Part shown: in pieces, positions 8,960 to 17,641 of the stretch
Position numbering within the stretch: position 1 is the first letter of the stretch
Layout of the letters: each line of letters starts with the position of its first letter
From: Paraburkholderia ginsengisoli NBRC 100965
GTDB lineage: Bacteria; Pseudomonadota; Gammaproteobacteria; Burkholderiales; Burkholderiaceae
Reading direction: 5' to 3'
DNA: 64,000 nucleotides
NCBI RefSeq assembly: GCF_000739735.1
Contig: NZ_BBJF01000005.1
Span: forward strand, 310,001-374,000
Program-made: the position numbers and the translations under genes
Notes under the pieces: model-generated
The model's input: only the letters and a program-made list of their open reading frames with translations
Databases searched by the model: none
What the model was told of the DNA's origin: nothing

Positions 8960-10651
8960 ATGACAGCAGCGAAAGCCTTCTTCGACGCGCGCGATCTGTT
9001 ACTGCGCCACCGAACCGACTACGAGCGCGCCTACCGCGAATTCGCATGGCCGCAGCCAGGCGAGTTCAACTGGGCGCTCGACTACTTCGACGTGATCGCC
9101 CGCGACAATCACAACCCCGCGCTATGGATCGTCGACGACCCGGCCAGCGACGGCCAGCGCCTGTCATATGCGCAGATGTCGGAGCGCTCGGCGCGCATGG
9201 CGAACTTCCTGCGCGATGCGGGCGTCGGCCGCGGCGACCGCGTGCTGCTGATGCTGCCCAACCGCGTCGAACTGTGGGACGTGATGCTCGCGGCGATGAA
9301 GCTCGGCGCGATCGTGCTGCCCGCCACCACCCAGCTGTCCGCCGACGACGTGCGCGACCGCGTGCAGATCGGCGGCGCGAAGTTCGTCGTGGTCGATAGC
9401 GCGGAACTGGCCAAGTTCGATACGCTCGACGTGCCGCTCACGCGTTTCTCGGTCGGCGCGCCGCGCGACGGCTGGATCGACCTGGCCGCCGCCTACGACA
9501 TGCCGCCGCAATTCACACCTGACGGCGTCACGCTCGCCACCGACACGTTGCTGCTGTACTTCACCTCGGGCACCACATCGAAGCCCAAGCTCGTCGAGCA
9601 CACGCATGCGAGCTACCCTGTCGGCCATCTATCGACCATGTACTGGATCGGGCTGCAACCGAACGACATCCACTGGAACATCAGCTCGCCCGGCTGGGCC
9701 AAGCACGCGTGGAGTTGCTTCTTCGCGCCGTGGAACGCGCAGGCCTGCGTGTTCGTGTACAACTTCGCGCGCTTCGTGCCGAAAGACACGCTGGACGCGC
9801 TGGTGCGTTTCAACGTCACGACGCTGTGCGCGCCGCCGACCGTCTGGCGCATGCTCGTGCAGGAGCCCCTCGCGGATTATCCGGTCAAGCTGCGCGAGAT
9901 CGTCGGCGCGGGCGAGCCGTTGAATCCGGAGATCATCGAGCGCGTGAAGCACGCGTGGGGCATCACGATTCGCGACGGCTTCGGCCAGACCGAGACCACC
10001 TGCCAGATCGGCAACCCGCCAGGACAACCGGTGGTCGCCGGTTCGATGGGGCGGCCGCTGCCGGGCTACCGGATCGAACTGCTCGACGCCGACGATCGTC
10101 CGGCGACCGAAGGCGAAATCTCGTTGCCGTTGAACGAACGTCCGCTCGGCTTGATGACCGGTTACGCGAACAACGCGAACGCCACCGCGCAGGCCATGCG
10201 CAATGGCTTCTATCGCACCTCCGACGTCGCGCTGCGCCGCGATGATGGCTACTACGTCTACGTCGGCCGCGCCGACGATGTTTTCAAATCGTCCGACTAT
10301 CGGCTGAGCCCGTTCGAACTCGAAAGCGTGCTGATCGAGCACGAGGCGATCGGCGAAGCGGCCGTCGTGCCGAGCGCCGATGCGGTGCGTCTGTCGGTGC
10401 CGAAGGCGTTCGTCACCGTACGCCACGGCTACGAAGCCGGCCCCGAACTCGCGCGCGCCGTGTTCGCGTTTTCGCGCGAAAAACTCGCACCGTACAAGCG
10501 GATTCGCCGCCTGCAATTCAGCGAGCTGCCGAAGACCATCTCCGGCAAGATCCGCCGCGTCGAATTGCGCCGTCGTGAAATGGAACGCGCCGCCGAACCC
10601 GCGCGTCTGCCCGACGAGTACTGGGAAGAGGATTTTCCCGAGCTGCGTTGA
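8960..10651 (+). CDS. AMP-dependent acyl-CoA ligase (medium/branched-chain acyl-CoA synthetase family)
   Basis: 563 residues. ANL-superfamily motifs in order: LLLYFTSGTTSKPKLVEHTH (A3 phosphate loop), IRDGFGQTETTC (A5), YYVYVGRADDVFKSSDYRLSP (A7/A8 hinge) and PKTISGKIRRVELR (A10 with the catalytic Lys). The overall layout fits medium-chain acyl-CoA synthetases. Position between the dehydrogenase and mmsA suggests it activates a free branched acid such as isobutyrate or 2-methyl-branched acids into the pathway; the substrate is inferred. The ATG follows GGAGACAACG. A 164-bp gap separates it from the dehydrogenase gene, with no terminator seen. Confidence 0.88.
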   Translation: MTAAKAFFDARDLLLRHRTDYERAYREFAWPQPGEFNWALDYFDVIARDNHNPALWIVDDPASDGQRLSYAQMSERSARMANFLRDAGVGRGDRVLLMLPNRVELWDVMLAAMKLGAIVLPATTQLSADDVRDRVQIGGAKFVVVDSAELAKFDTLDVPLTRFSVGAPRDGWIDLAAAYDMPPQFTPDGVTLATDTLLLYFTSGTTSKPKLVEHTHASYPVGHLSTMYWIGLQPNDIHWNISSPGWAKHAWSCFFAPWNAQACVFVYNFARFVPKDTLDALVRFNVTTLCAPPTVWRMLVQEPLADYPVKLREIVGAGEPLNPEIIERVKHAWGITIRDGFGQTETTCQIGNPPGQPVVAGSMGRPLPGYRIELLDADDRPATEGEISLPLNERPLGLMTGYANNANATAQAMRNGFYRTSDVALRRDDGYYVYVGRADDVFKSSDYRLSPFELESVLIEHEAIGEAAVVPSADAVRLSVPKAFVTVRHGYEAGPELARAVFAFSREKLAPYKRIRRLQFSELPKTISGKIRRVELRRREMERAAEPARLPDEYWEEDFPELR

Positions 10652-10726
10652 TTGTTTTCGTTTCTCCGTATCCGTCATCACCCTTATTCTCCGGCCGCCG
10701 CGCGGCCCACGCACAGGAGTTCCAGC

Positions 10727-12268
10727 ATGAGCGCAATTGCTTCGAATCAGGCCGGGCGCAAGGCCGATGCCGCCGTCGCCACCGTCAAGCTGCTGATCAA
10801 CGGCGAATTCGTCGAATCGAAGACGGGCGAGTGGCGCGACATCGTCAATCCGGCCACACAGGAAGTGCTGGCGCGCGTGCCGTTCGCGACCGTCGACGAA
10901 GTCAACGAAGCGATCCGCAGCGCGCACGCCGCGTTCAGGACATGGAAGGACACGCCGATCGGCGCGCGCATGCGCATCATGCTGAAGTACCAGGCGTTGA
11001 TTCGCGAGCATATGCCGCGTATCGCGAAGACGCTGAGCGCCGAGCAGGGCAAGACGATTCCCGATGCCGAAGGCGACATCTTCCGCGGCCTCGAAGTGGT
11101 CGAGCACGCGTGTTCGATCGGCACGTTGCAGCAGGGCGAATTCGCGGAGAACGTCGCGGGCGGCGTGGACACCTACACGCTGCGCCAGCCGCTCGGCGTG
11201 TGCGCCGGCATTACGCCGTTCAACTTCCCCGCGATGATCCCGCTGTGGATGTTCCCGATGGCGATCGTCTGCGGCAATACGTTCGTGCTCAAGCCGTCGG
11301 AGCAGGACCCGCTGTCGACGATGCAACTCGTCGAACTCGCGCTCGAAGCCGGCGTGCCGAAAGGCGTGCTGAACGTCGTGCACGGCGGGAAGGAAATCGT
11401 CGACGCGCTCTGCACGCACGACCTGGTGAAGGCGATTTCATTCGTCGGTTCGACGGCGGTCGGCACGCACGTGTATCGCCTCGGCAGTGAACACGGCAAG
11501 CGCGTGCAATCAATGATGGGCGCGAAGAATCACGCGGTGGTACTGCCCGACGCGAACCGCGAGCAGACCTTGAACGCATTGGCCGGCGCGGGATTCGGCG
11601 CGGCCGGACAGCGCTGCATGGCGACCTCGGTGGTGGTGCTGGTGGGCGCCGCGCAGCAGTGGCTGCCTGACCTCGTCGCGAAGGCGAAGACGCTCAAGGT
11701 CAATGCGGGCAGCGAGCCGAACACCGACATCGGCCCGGTGGTGTCGCGCGCGGCGAAGCAACGCATACTCGGTTTGATCGACGCGGGCGTGAAGGAAGGC
11801 GCGACGCTCGCGCTCGACGGCCGCGACGTGAAGGTGCCCGGCTACGAGCAAGGCAACTTCATCGGCCCGACGATCTTCACCGACGTCAGCACGGAAATGG
11901 AAATCTACCGCACCGAAATTTTCGGCCCGGTGCTTCAGGTGCTGAACGTCGCCACACTCGACGACGCGATCGCGCTCGTCAATCGCAATCCGTTCGGCAA
12001 CGGCGTCGGCCTCTTCACGCAGAGCGGCGCGGCGGCGCGCAAATTCCAGAGTGAGATCGATATCGGCCAGGTGGGGATCAACATTCCGATTCCGGTGCCG
12101 GTGCCGTTCTTCAGCTTTACCGGCTCGCGCGGCTCGAAGCTGGGCGACCTCGGCCCGTACGGCAAACAGGTCGTGCAGTTCTACACGCAGACCAAGACCG
12201 TCACCGCGCGCTGGTTCGACGACGACACGGTCAACGACGGCGTGAACACGACCATCAGCCTGCGCTGA
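10727..12268 (+). CDS. mmsA: Methylmalonate-semialdehyde dehydrogenase (CoA-acylating)
   Basis: 513 residues, ALDH6 type. Visible motifs: CAGITPFNFPAMIPLWMFP, NTFVLKPSEQDPLS (NAD binding), FVGSTAVGTHVY, MMGAKNHAVVLPDA, and GFGAAGQRCMATS, which carries the catalytic Cys at about residue 297. The FGPVLQVL and GNGVGLFTQSG segments are also typical. The enzyme oxidises methylmalonate semialdehyde to propionyl-CoA, the last step of distal valine degradation. Start chosen at MSAIAS with AGGAG seven bases upstream; the longer frame adds 25 residues without family support. mmsB lies 49 bases downstream. Confidence 0.93.
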   Translation: MSAIASNQAGRKADAAVATVKLLINGEFVESKTGEWRDIVNPATQEVLARVPFATVDEVNEAIRSAHAAFRTWKDTPIGARMRIMLKYQALIREHMPRIAKTLSAEQGKTIPDAEGDIFRGLEVVEHACSIGTLQQGEFAENVAGGVDTYTLRQPLGVCAGITPFNFPAMIPLWMFPMAIVCGNTFVLKPSEQDPLSTMQLVELALEAGVPKGVLNVVHGGKEIVDALCTHDLVKAISFVGSTAVGTHVYRLGSEHGKRVQSMMGAKNHAVVLPDANREQTLNALAGAGFGAAGQRCMATSVVVLVGAAQQWLPDLVAKAKTLKVNAGSEPNTDIGPVVSRAAKQRILGLIDAGVKEGATLALDGRDVKVPGYEQGNFIGPTIFTDVSTEMEIYRTEIFGPVLQVLNVATLDDAIALVNRNPFGNGVGLFTQSGAAARKFQSEIDIGQVGINIPIPVPVPFFSFTGSRGSKLGDLGPYGKQVVQFYTQTKTVTARWFDDDTVNDGVNTTISLR

Positions 12269-12317
12269 GCGACGCTCATTGGCGTCCCTCAGCGCGCGAA
12301 AAAACGGAGACGGCATC

Positions 12318-13229
12318 ATGAAAATAGGCTTTATCGGACTCGGCAACATGGGCTCGCCGATGGCGCACAACCTGCTGAAAGCGGGTCACTCGCTCAACGT
12401 GTTCGACCTGAACGCGCAGGCCGTGCAGGCGCTCGTCGATGCGGGCGCGAAGGCGGCCGGCTCGCCAAAAGCGGCCGTGACCGACGTGGAGTGCGTGTTG
12501 ACGATGTTGCCCGCCGCCGCGCATGTGCGCCACGTGCTGAGCGCGGACGACGGCGTGTTCGCGGGCATCGCGAAGGGCGTGCCGATCATCGATTCGAGCA
12601 CGATCGATCCGGCCAGCGTGAAGGCCTTCGCCGAACTCGCGGCGCAGCGCGGCAACACGTTCGTCGATGCGCCGGTGTCGGGCGGCACCGGCGGCGCGGC
12701 GGCAGGCACGCTGACCTTCATGGTCGGCGGCAGCGCGAGCGCGTACGAACAGGTAAAGCCCGTGTTACTGGCGATGGGCAAGAACATCGTGCATTGCGGC
12801 GACACCGGCACCGGCCAGGTTGCGAAGATCTGCAACAACCTCGTGCTTGGCATCACGATGGCGGGCGTGGCCGAAGCGATGTCGCTCGGCGAGGCGCTCG
12901 GCATCGACGCCAAGGTGCTCGGCGGCATCATCAACACCTCGACCGGGCGTTGCTGGAGTTCGGACACGTATAACCCGATGCCCGGCGTGATCGACAGCGC
13001 GCCGTCGACGCGCGGCTACACTGGCGGCTTCGGCACCGACCTGATGCTCAAGGACCTGGGTCTTGCCACCGACGCGGCGCGCAGCGCGCGTCAACCGGTT
13101 TATCTCGGCGCGCTCGCGCAGCAGCTTTATCAAACGATGAGCACGAAAGGCGCCGGACGTCTCGACTTTTCGGCGGTCATCAAGCTTTACCGTCACGATG
13201 CCGACGACGCGGCAAAACGAGGCGCGTGA
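12318..13229 (+). CDS. mmsB: 3-hydroxyisobutyrate dehydrogenase
   Basis: 303 residues. N-terminal Rossmann motif GFIGLGNMGSPMAHNLLKAG, substrate-binding DAPVSGGTGGAAAGTLTFMV, and the catalytic Lys in GQVAKICNNLVLGITMAGVAEA, all of the beta-hydroxyacid dehydrogenase family. It oxidises 3-hydroxyisobutyrate to methylmalonate semialdehyde, feeding MmsA encoded just upstream. Starts at the Met that begins the Rossmann strand, with GGAGACGG upstream. The stop codon overlaps the start of the hydratase gene (TGATG), indicating one tightly coupled operon. Confidence 0.94.
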   Translation: MKIGFIGLGNMGSPMAHNLLKAGHSLNVFDLNAQAVQALVDAGAKAAGSPKAAVTDVECVLTMLPAAAHVRHVLSADDGVFAGIAKGVPIIDSSTIDPASVKAFAELAAQRGNTFVDAPVSGGTGGAAAGTLTFMVGGSASAYEQVKPVLLAMGKNIVHCGDTGTGQVAKICNNLVLGITMAGVAEAMSLGEALGIDAKVLGGIINTSTGRCWSSDTYNPMPGVIDSAPSTRGYTGGFGTDLMLKDLGLATDAARSARQPVYLGALAQQLYQTMSTKGAGRLDFSAVIKLYRHDADDAAKRGA

Positions 13230-14062
13230 TGATCGAACTCGACTATCGACTCGACGGCGCCGTCGCGCTGCTCACGCTCAAGCGGCCGCCCGCGAACGCG
13301 TTCACCCCTGAAGGCTTGCTGCAATTGCAGCGCACCGTGGAACGGTTGAACGACGAGGCGCGCGTGCGCGCCATCGTCATCACCGGCGATGGGCCGAAGT
13401 TCTTCAGCGCGGGCGCCGATCTGAACAGCTTCGCGGACGGCGACCGCGAAGTCGCGCGCACGGCGGCGGCGCGCTTCGGCGCGGCGTTCGAGACCTTGCA
13501 GAATGCGCGGCCGGTCGTGATCGCGGCGATCAACGGTTACGCGATGGGCGGCGGGCTCGAATGCGCGCTTGCGTGCGATATCCGCATCGCCGAACAGCAC
13601 GCGCTGCTGGCGTTGCCCGAAACGGCGGTCGGTCTGTTGCCTTGCGGTTGCGGCACGCAGACGCTGCCGTGGCTGGTCGGCGAAGGCTGGGCCAAGCGGA
13701 TGATTCTGACCGGCGAGCGCGTCGATGCGGAGACCGCATTGCGCATCGGGCTCGTCGAAGAAGTCGTGGAGAAGGGCGCAGCGCTCGACGCCGCGCTGAC
13801 GATGGCGGCGCGCGTCGCCGGTTTGAGCCCGCAGGCGGTCGGCTTCAGCAAGACGCTGATTCACCAGGCGCGCGACGGCGTGCCGCGCTCGGCGGCGCTC
13901 GCGCTGGAACGCGAGCGCTTTGTCGATCTGTTCGACGGCGCCGATCAACGTGAAGGCGTCAACGCGTTCCTCGAGAAGCGCAAGCCGCGCTGGCAGGCCG
14001 ATCAAACTCAGCCGGTGGAACAGGCCGCTCATGCGGTTGCGGCACAGATGGAGAGCCGCTAA
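13229..14062 (+). CDS. Enoyl-CoA hydratase/isomerase family protein (probable methacrylyl-CoA hydratase)
   Basis: 277 residues, crotonase fold. Oxyanion-hole segments FSAGADLNSFADG and NGYAMGGGLECALACD, followed by LPETAVGLLPCGCGTQTLPWLVG; the Glu in GGGLECAL and in LPETAVG correspond to the two catalytic glutamates of hydratases. The normally Gly-rich GAGGTQRL segment here reads CGCGTQTL, a mild oddity. In this operon it would hydrate methacrylyl-CoA to 3-hydroxyisobutyryl-CoA. ATG overlaps the mmsB stop, and its own stop overlaps the next gene's ATG (TAATG). A GTG directly before the ATG is an alternative start. Confidence 0.88.
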   Translation: MIELDYRLDGAVALLTLKRPPANAFTPEGLLQLQRTVERLNDEARVRAIVITGDGPKFFSAGADLNSFADGDREVARTAAARFGAAFETLQNARPVVIAAINGYAMGGGLECALACDIRIAEQHALLALPETAVGLLPCGCGTQTLPWLVGEGWAKRMILTGERVDAETALRIGLVEEVVEKGAALDAALTMAARVAGLSPQAVGFSKTLIHQARDGVPRSAALALERERFVDLFDGADQREGVNAFLEKRKPRWQADQTQPVEQAAHAVAAQMESR

Positions 14063-15204
14063 TGAGCGCCGTGCAAGGCGTCGCGCTCGATGCGGATACG
14101 GACGCGGAACGCGAGATTCTGTTTCGCGTCGTCAATCGTGTGGCGATCATCACGCTGAACCGGCCCGCCGCGCTCAATGCGCTTTCGCACGCGATGGTGC
14201 GTGAACTCGCGGTGCTCGTCGAACATTGCCGCCAGGACAGCGGCATCGTCGCGCTCGTGTTGAAGGGCGCGGGCGCGAAAGGTTTTTGCGCTGGCGGCGA
14301 CGTGCGCGAAGTGCATCGGCTGGCAACGCATGGCGATCCACGTTGGCTCGCGTTTTTCGTCGACGAATACCGGCTCGATTACGCGCTGTACACGTTTCCG
14401 AAACCGGTGGTCGCGTTGCTCGACGGTATCGCGATGGGCGGCGGCATGGGGCTCGGTCAGGGTGCGCGGCTGCGCATCGTCACCGAGCGCAGCAGGATCG
14501 CGATGCCGGAGACGCGTATCGGCTTTTTGCCGGACGTCGGCGCAACGCGTTTTCTGAGCGTGATGCCGGCGGAGGTCGAACTGTATGTCGGGTTGACCGG
14601 CGCGACGTTGTCCGGCGCCGATGCGCTGCGTCTGCAACTCGCGGACCTGTGCGTGCCGGCCGACTGGCTCGCGAGTTTCGAAGAACGTTTGCAGCGCATG
14701 TCACATGACGTCGATTTGATGACCGCGTTACGCGGTGTGTTCGAGCCGCCGTGCAACATCGTCCCGCATGCGGCGTTGGGGCCGTTCACGCAATTGATCC
14801 TGCGGCACTTCGACCGGCGCTCGAGCGTCGAGCGGATCACCGCGACGCTGCGCCACGATCTGGAGCGCGAATCGCCGCGTGAGGTGAAGCAATGGTTGCA
14901 GTCCACGTACGACGCAATGACCGGCCACTCGCCGACGATGCTCTGCGTCACACGCGAAGCGTTGCTGCGCGGCCGGCAGATAACGCTCGCCGAATGCTTC
15001 CGGATGGAGCTGGGCATCGTCAAACGGGTGATCGAGGAAGGCGACTTCTGCGAAGGCGTGCGGGCGCAGTTGATCGACAAGGATCGCCGCGCGCGCTGGG
15101 CGCCCGCGACGCTCGCGGAAGTGCGGCCCGAACGGGTCCGGCATTTTCTCGCGTCGCCGTGGAAGAGCGACGCGCATCCTCTCGCGGGATTGGGGGCGGA
15201 GTAG
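14062..15204 (+). CDS. 3-hydroxyisobutyryl-CoA hydrolase (HIBCH-type crotonase)
   Basis: 380 residues, longer than a hydratase and matching HIBCH proteins. Motifs: KGFCAGGDVREVHRLA, DGIAMGGGMGLGQGARLRIV, and the diagnostic AMPETRIGFLPDVGATRFLS, with the Glu and Asp used for thioester hydrolysis, plus the C-terminal helical extension (SPTMLCVTREALLRGR, ECFRMELGIVKRVIEEGDF). It releases 3-hydroxyisobutyrate from its CoA ester for MmsB. It is the last gene of the operon; no strong terminator is visible directly after the stop. Confidence 0.9.
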   Translation: MSAVQGVALDADTDAEREILFRVVNRVAIITLNRPAALNALSHAMVRELAVLVEHCRQDSGIVALVLKGAGAKGFCAGGDVREVHRLATHGDPRWLAFFVDEYRLDYALYTFPKPVVALLDGIAMGGGMGLGQGARLRIVTERSRIAMPETRIGFLPDVGATRFLSVMPAEVELYVGLTGATLSGADALRLQLADLCVPADWLASFEERLQRMSHDVDLMTALRGVFEPPCNIVPHAALGPFTQLILRHFDRRSSVERITATLRHDLERESPREVKQWLQSTYDAMTGHSPTMLCVTREALLRGRQITLAECFRMELGIVKRVIEEGDFCEGVRAQLIDKDRRARWAPATLAEVRPERVRHFLASPWKSDAHPLAGLGAE

Positions 15205-15702
15205 AGATGAGGGGGCCCGGCGTCGCGCGAGGATAAGCGTCCGATTCGTTCGCGCGCGTGCGGATAGCGGAGGGCCCGGTTGCAGGCGCATTTCCTGTAA
15301 TCTCGTGACAGGCACGCCAATCTTCAAATAAACCTTCATCATTTCCCGCGTCGCGCGCGACGGCGCGGCGTCCCGCAAACCGTCAATAAACCGCATCCCG
15401 CGGTGTTTTTAACCCCGTTCCCTCCCGGCCACGCTCGGGCACGAAGCGTGCTGAGGCATCACAGTAGCTGTTCCTAAGTGGATCGCGTAAAGCGAAGCAA
15501 AGCGATCCGCGAAACGGCGCAGCATGCGTTGCGCGCATAACGCCTGTCGTTCCGTGCCAAAGCACGCCCCATGCGCGATGCACGCGATGCGCCACGCGGT
15601 CACACGCACGCACGATATCGGTGAGCACGGTGCCAAAACAGCGTGACGTCCCCCACAGGCCCAGCCTCATTTGTCTGCAAACTCAACCGTTCAGGAAAGC
15701 GT
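15205..15702. other. Long intergenic region upstream of the csbD gene
   Basis: About 500 bases without a supported gene. A weak inverted repeat (GGATCGC at about 15480 and GCGATCC at about 15502) and alternating GCGC-rich segments are present. A 95-codon antisense frame exists but has no recognisable features. The promoter of the stress-type CsbD gene should lie in its last 150 bases; no clear -35/-10 pair was identified. Confidence 0.5.
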
Positions 15703-15885
15703 ATGGACAAGAATCGTGTCGAAGGTGAAGCGAAACAGCTCAAGGGCTCGGTGAGGGAAGCGATCGGCAAAGTCACCGGCAATCCCGCGACGCAAGCCGC
15801 GGGCGCAGCCGAAAAACTGGCCGGCCGGATGCAGATGAAGCTCGGGGAAGCAGTCGACGAGGCGCGCGAGCGCGTGAAAGCCTAA
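15703..15885 (+). CDS. CsbD family small stress protein
   Basis: A 60-residue, highly charged protein. MDKNRVEGEAKQLKGSVREA and IGKVTGNPATQAAGAAEKLAGRMQ match the CsbD/YjbJ family (N-x-hydrophobic-GxxKQLKGxxKExxGKxTGD). The family is soluble, abundant in stationary phase or general stress, and biochemically uncharacterised. Start at MDKNRVEG, the conserved family N-terminus, with AGGAAAG upstream. A second CsbD-like gene follows 118 bases downstream, so the two may be co-regulated. Confidence 0.88.
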   Translation: MDKNRVEGEAKQLKGSVREAIGKVTGNPATQAAGAAEKLAGRMQMKLGEAVDEARERVKA

Positions 15886-16003
15886 CGATCCCTGGCGTTC
15901 GGCTCCGCGCGAGCCACCGCATCACGCACCACTCACCGTAGGCGACACCGTGCGCTTTAGCCGGCGCGCCGTTACTCTCCTCTCAAAGACAAAGGCACTC
16001 ACG

Positions 16004-16246
16004 ATGAACGAAAACCAACTCGACGGAACGCTCAAGGATGCAGCAGGCAAGGTGCAGGACGCCGTTGGCGGCTTGACGGGCGATCTCGACTTGCAGGCCG
16101 AAGGCAAGGTCCGCCAGCTATCCGGGAAGGCGCAAGCGAAATACGGCGAAAGCGTCGAGCAGATCGCCGACGTGACGCGCAACAATCCGCTGGGCGCATT
16201 GCTGATCGCGGCCGGCGTCGGCTTTCTGCTGGGCAGGCTGCTGTAA
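16004..16246 (+). CDS. CsbD-like protein with C-terminal membrane anchor (ElaB/YqjD-type tail)
   Basis: 80 residues. The first half is CsbD-like (MNENQLDGTLKDAAGKVQDA, VGGLTGDLDLQAEGKVRQL). The end is a glycine-zipper membrane helix, NNPLGALLIAAGVGFLLGRL, like the C-terminal anchor of DUF883 proteins (ElaB, YqjD), which sit in the inner membrane and bind ribosomes in stationary phase. So it appears to be a CsbD domain tethered to the membrane. The ATG preceding NENQLDG matches the family start; 18 upstream codons are unlikely to be translated. It lies between a soluble CsbD gene and an inner-membrane permease gene. Confidence 0.82.
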   Translation: MNENQLDGTLKDAAGKVQDAVGGLTGDLDLQAEGKVRQLSGKAQAKYGESVEQIADVTRNNPLGALLIAAGVGFLLGRLL

Positions 16247-16397
16247 ATCGGCGCGTGCCATCGCGTCGCGTCACCGCGCGGCGATGATCGGCAGCGAAGG
16301 GCACGGCATGCGTGCTCAGCCCGCAAGTGCCTTATATTGTCCGATGTTCCCGGCGCGCTCGATGCGCCGGATCTCATCGTCTATTCGAGGAAGGTTC

Positions 16398-17483
16398 ATG
16401 CTGGGATTCGATGTGTGCACGGCCAGGAAAGTCTGGACCGCGTTTTTGATCGCGCTGCTGTTCTTTGTCATCTATATCGCGTCGACGACGGTGCTGGTGG
16501 TCGTGTTCGCGGTGTTCTTCAGCTATCTCATCTACCCGATGGTCGACCTCGTCGAGCGCATCAGGCCGCGTCGCATGCCACGCGTGGCGTCGATTGCGCT
16601 CGTGTTCGTGGTGGTGGTCGCGGTCATCGCGGTGGTCGGTTCGATCTTCGGCGTGCAGTTGCAGGATCAGGCGACACACCTCTTCGCGCAATTGCCCGCG
16701 TTGTTGAAGTCCGATGTGCCGAGCCGTTTTCCGTTGCCGCATTTTCTCGAACCCTTGCGCGAGCGTATCGTGGATTTCGTACGCAGCCAGATCGAGACCG
16801 GCTCCGACAAGGCCGTGCCGGTGGCGCGCAGCGTGGGGCTCGGCGTCGTGCACGCGGCCAGCAACCTGATCTACCTCGTGCTGATTCCGATTCTGAGCTT
16901 CCTGCTGATCAAGGAAGGTCCTCAGATGCGCGAGGCGTTTCTCGAACTGCTGACGGCGCGGCATCGCACGTTGTGGGCGGAGATCGTCACCGATCTGAAC
17001 GTGCTGTTGTCGAAGTACGTGCGCGCGTTGCTGTTTTTATCGCTGGCCACGCTGATCTGTTATGGCATCGCATTCTCATTGCTCGGTGTGCCGTACGCGT
17101 TCCTGCTCGCGGTGAGCGCGGGCCTGCTGGAGTTCGTGCCGTTCGCCGGGCCGCTCGGCGCGGTTGCGATCACCCTGGGGGTCGCAGTGTTCAGCGGCTA
17201 TCCGCATCTGCTGTGGCTGGTGATTTTTATCGGCCTGTACCGGCTGTTTCAAGACTATGTGCTCAATCCGTACCTGATGAGCGAAGGGGTGGAGGTCAGT
17301 CCGTTTCTCGTCATCGTCGGATTGCTGGCGGGGGATCAGCTTGGCGGCGTCGCGGGTATTTTTCTCGCGGTGCCGGTGATCGCGATGTTGAAGATCATCA
17401 TCGGCCGCGCGCGAGTTTTTTATGCGGCCTCGCACGCCGAAGGCGAAACCGCGCGACGCGCGTTGACGGGGAAGACCGACTGA
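16398..17483 (+). CDS. AI-2E/PerM family membrane permease
   Basis: 361 residues, about eight membrane segments. N-terminal pair (VWTAFLIALLFFVIYIASTT, VVVFAVFFSYLIYPMVDLVE), a soluble loop (about 95-150), then the family-typical VLIPILSFLLIKEGPQMREA, LEFVPFAGPLGAVAITLGVA and YRLFQDYVLNPYLMSEGVEV motifs. The family includes TqsA (AI-2 export) and PerM; the substrate is unknown here. Start placed at MLGFDVC with GAGGAAGG upstream, since the 38 preceding in-frame codons would give an atypical N-terminus. Confidence 0.87.
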   Translation: MLGFDVCTARKVWTAFLIALLFFVIYIASTTVLVVVFAVFFSYLIYPMVDLVERIRPRRMPRVASIALVFVVVVAVIAVVGSIFGVQLQDQATHLFAQLPALLKSDVPSRFPLPHFLEPLRERIVDFVRSQIETGSDKAVPVARSVGLGVVHAASNLIYLVLIPILSFLLIKEGPQMREAFLELLTARHRTLWAEIVTDLNVLLSKYVRALLFLSLATLICYGIAFSLLGVPYAFLLAVSAGLLEFVPFAGPLGAVAITLGVAVFSGYPHLLWLVIFIGLYRLFQDYVLNPYLMSEGVEVSPFLVIVGLLAGDQLGGVAGIFLAVPVIAMLKIIIGRARVFYAASHAEGETARRALTGKTD

Positions 17484-17641
17484 TAGGCAACGCGTAATGC
17501 CAGGCGCTCACGCGGCGTTCAAGGTTTAACGCTTGACCCTCGACGCTTGACCCTGAACACGCCGCCAGCAAAACCGTCAACGCGTGGCGCCCCGGCAGAG
17601 CGCGCCGCGCGTTGCACCAATTGCACCAAAGCGAATGCACT

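Noticed and set aside
9629..11419. Long antisense open frame of about 596 codons on the minus strand
   Set aside because: It lies opposite the acyl-CoA ligase and mmsA genes, which have clear motifs; its composition (Arg/His/Asp-rich) is that of a high-GC shadow frame.
15383..15670. 95-codon minus-strand frame upstream of the csbD gene
   Set aside because: No ribosome site, no family features, and it spans the expected promoter region of the CsbD gene.
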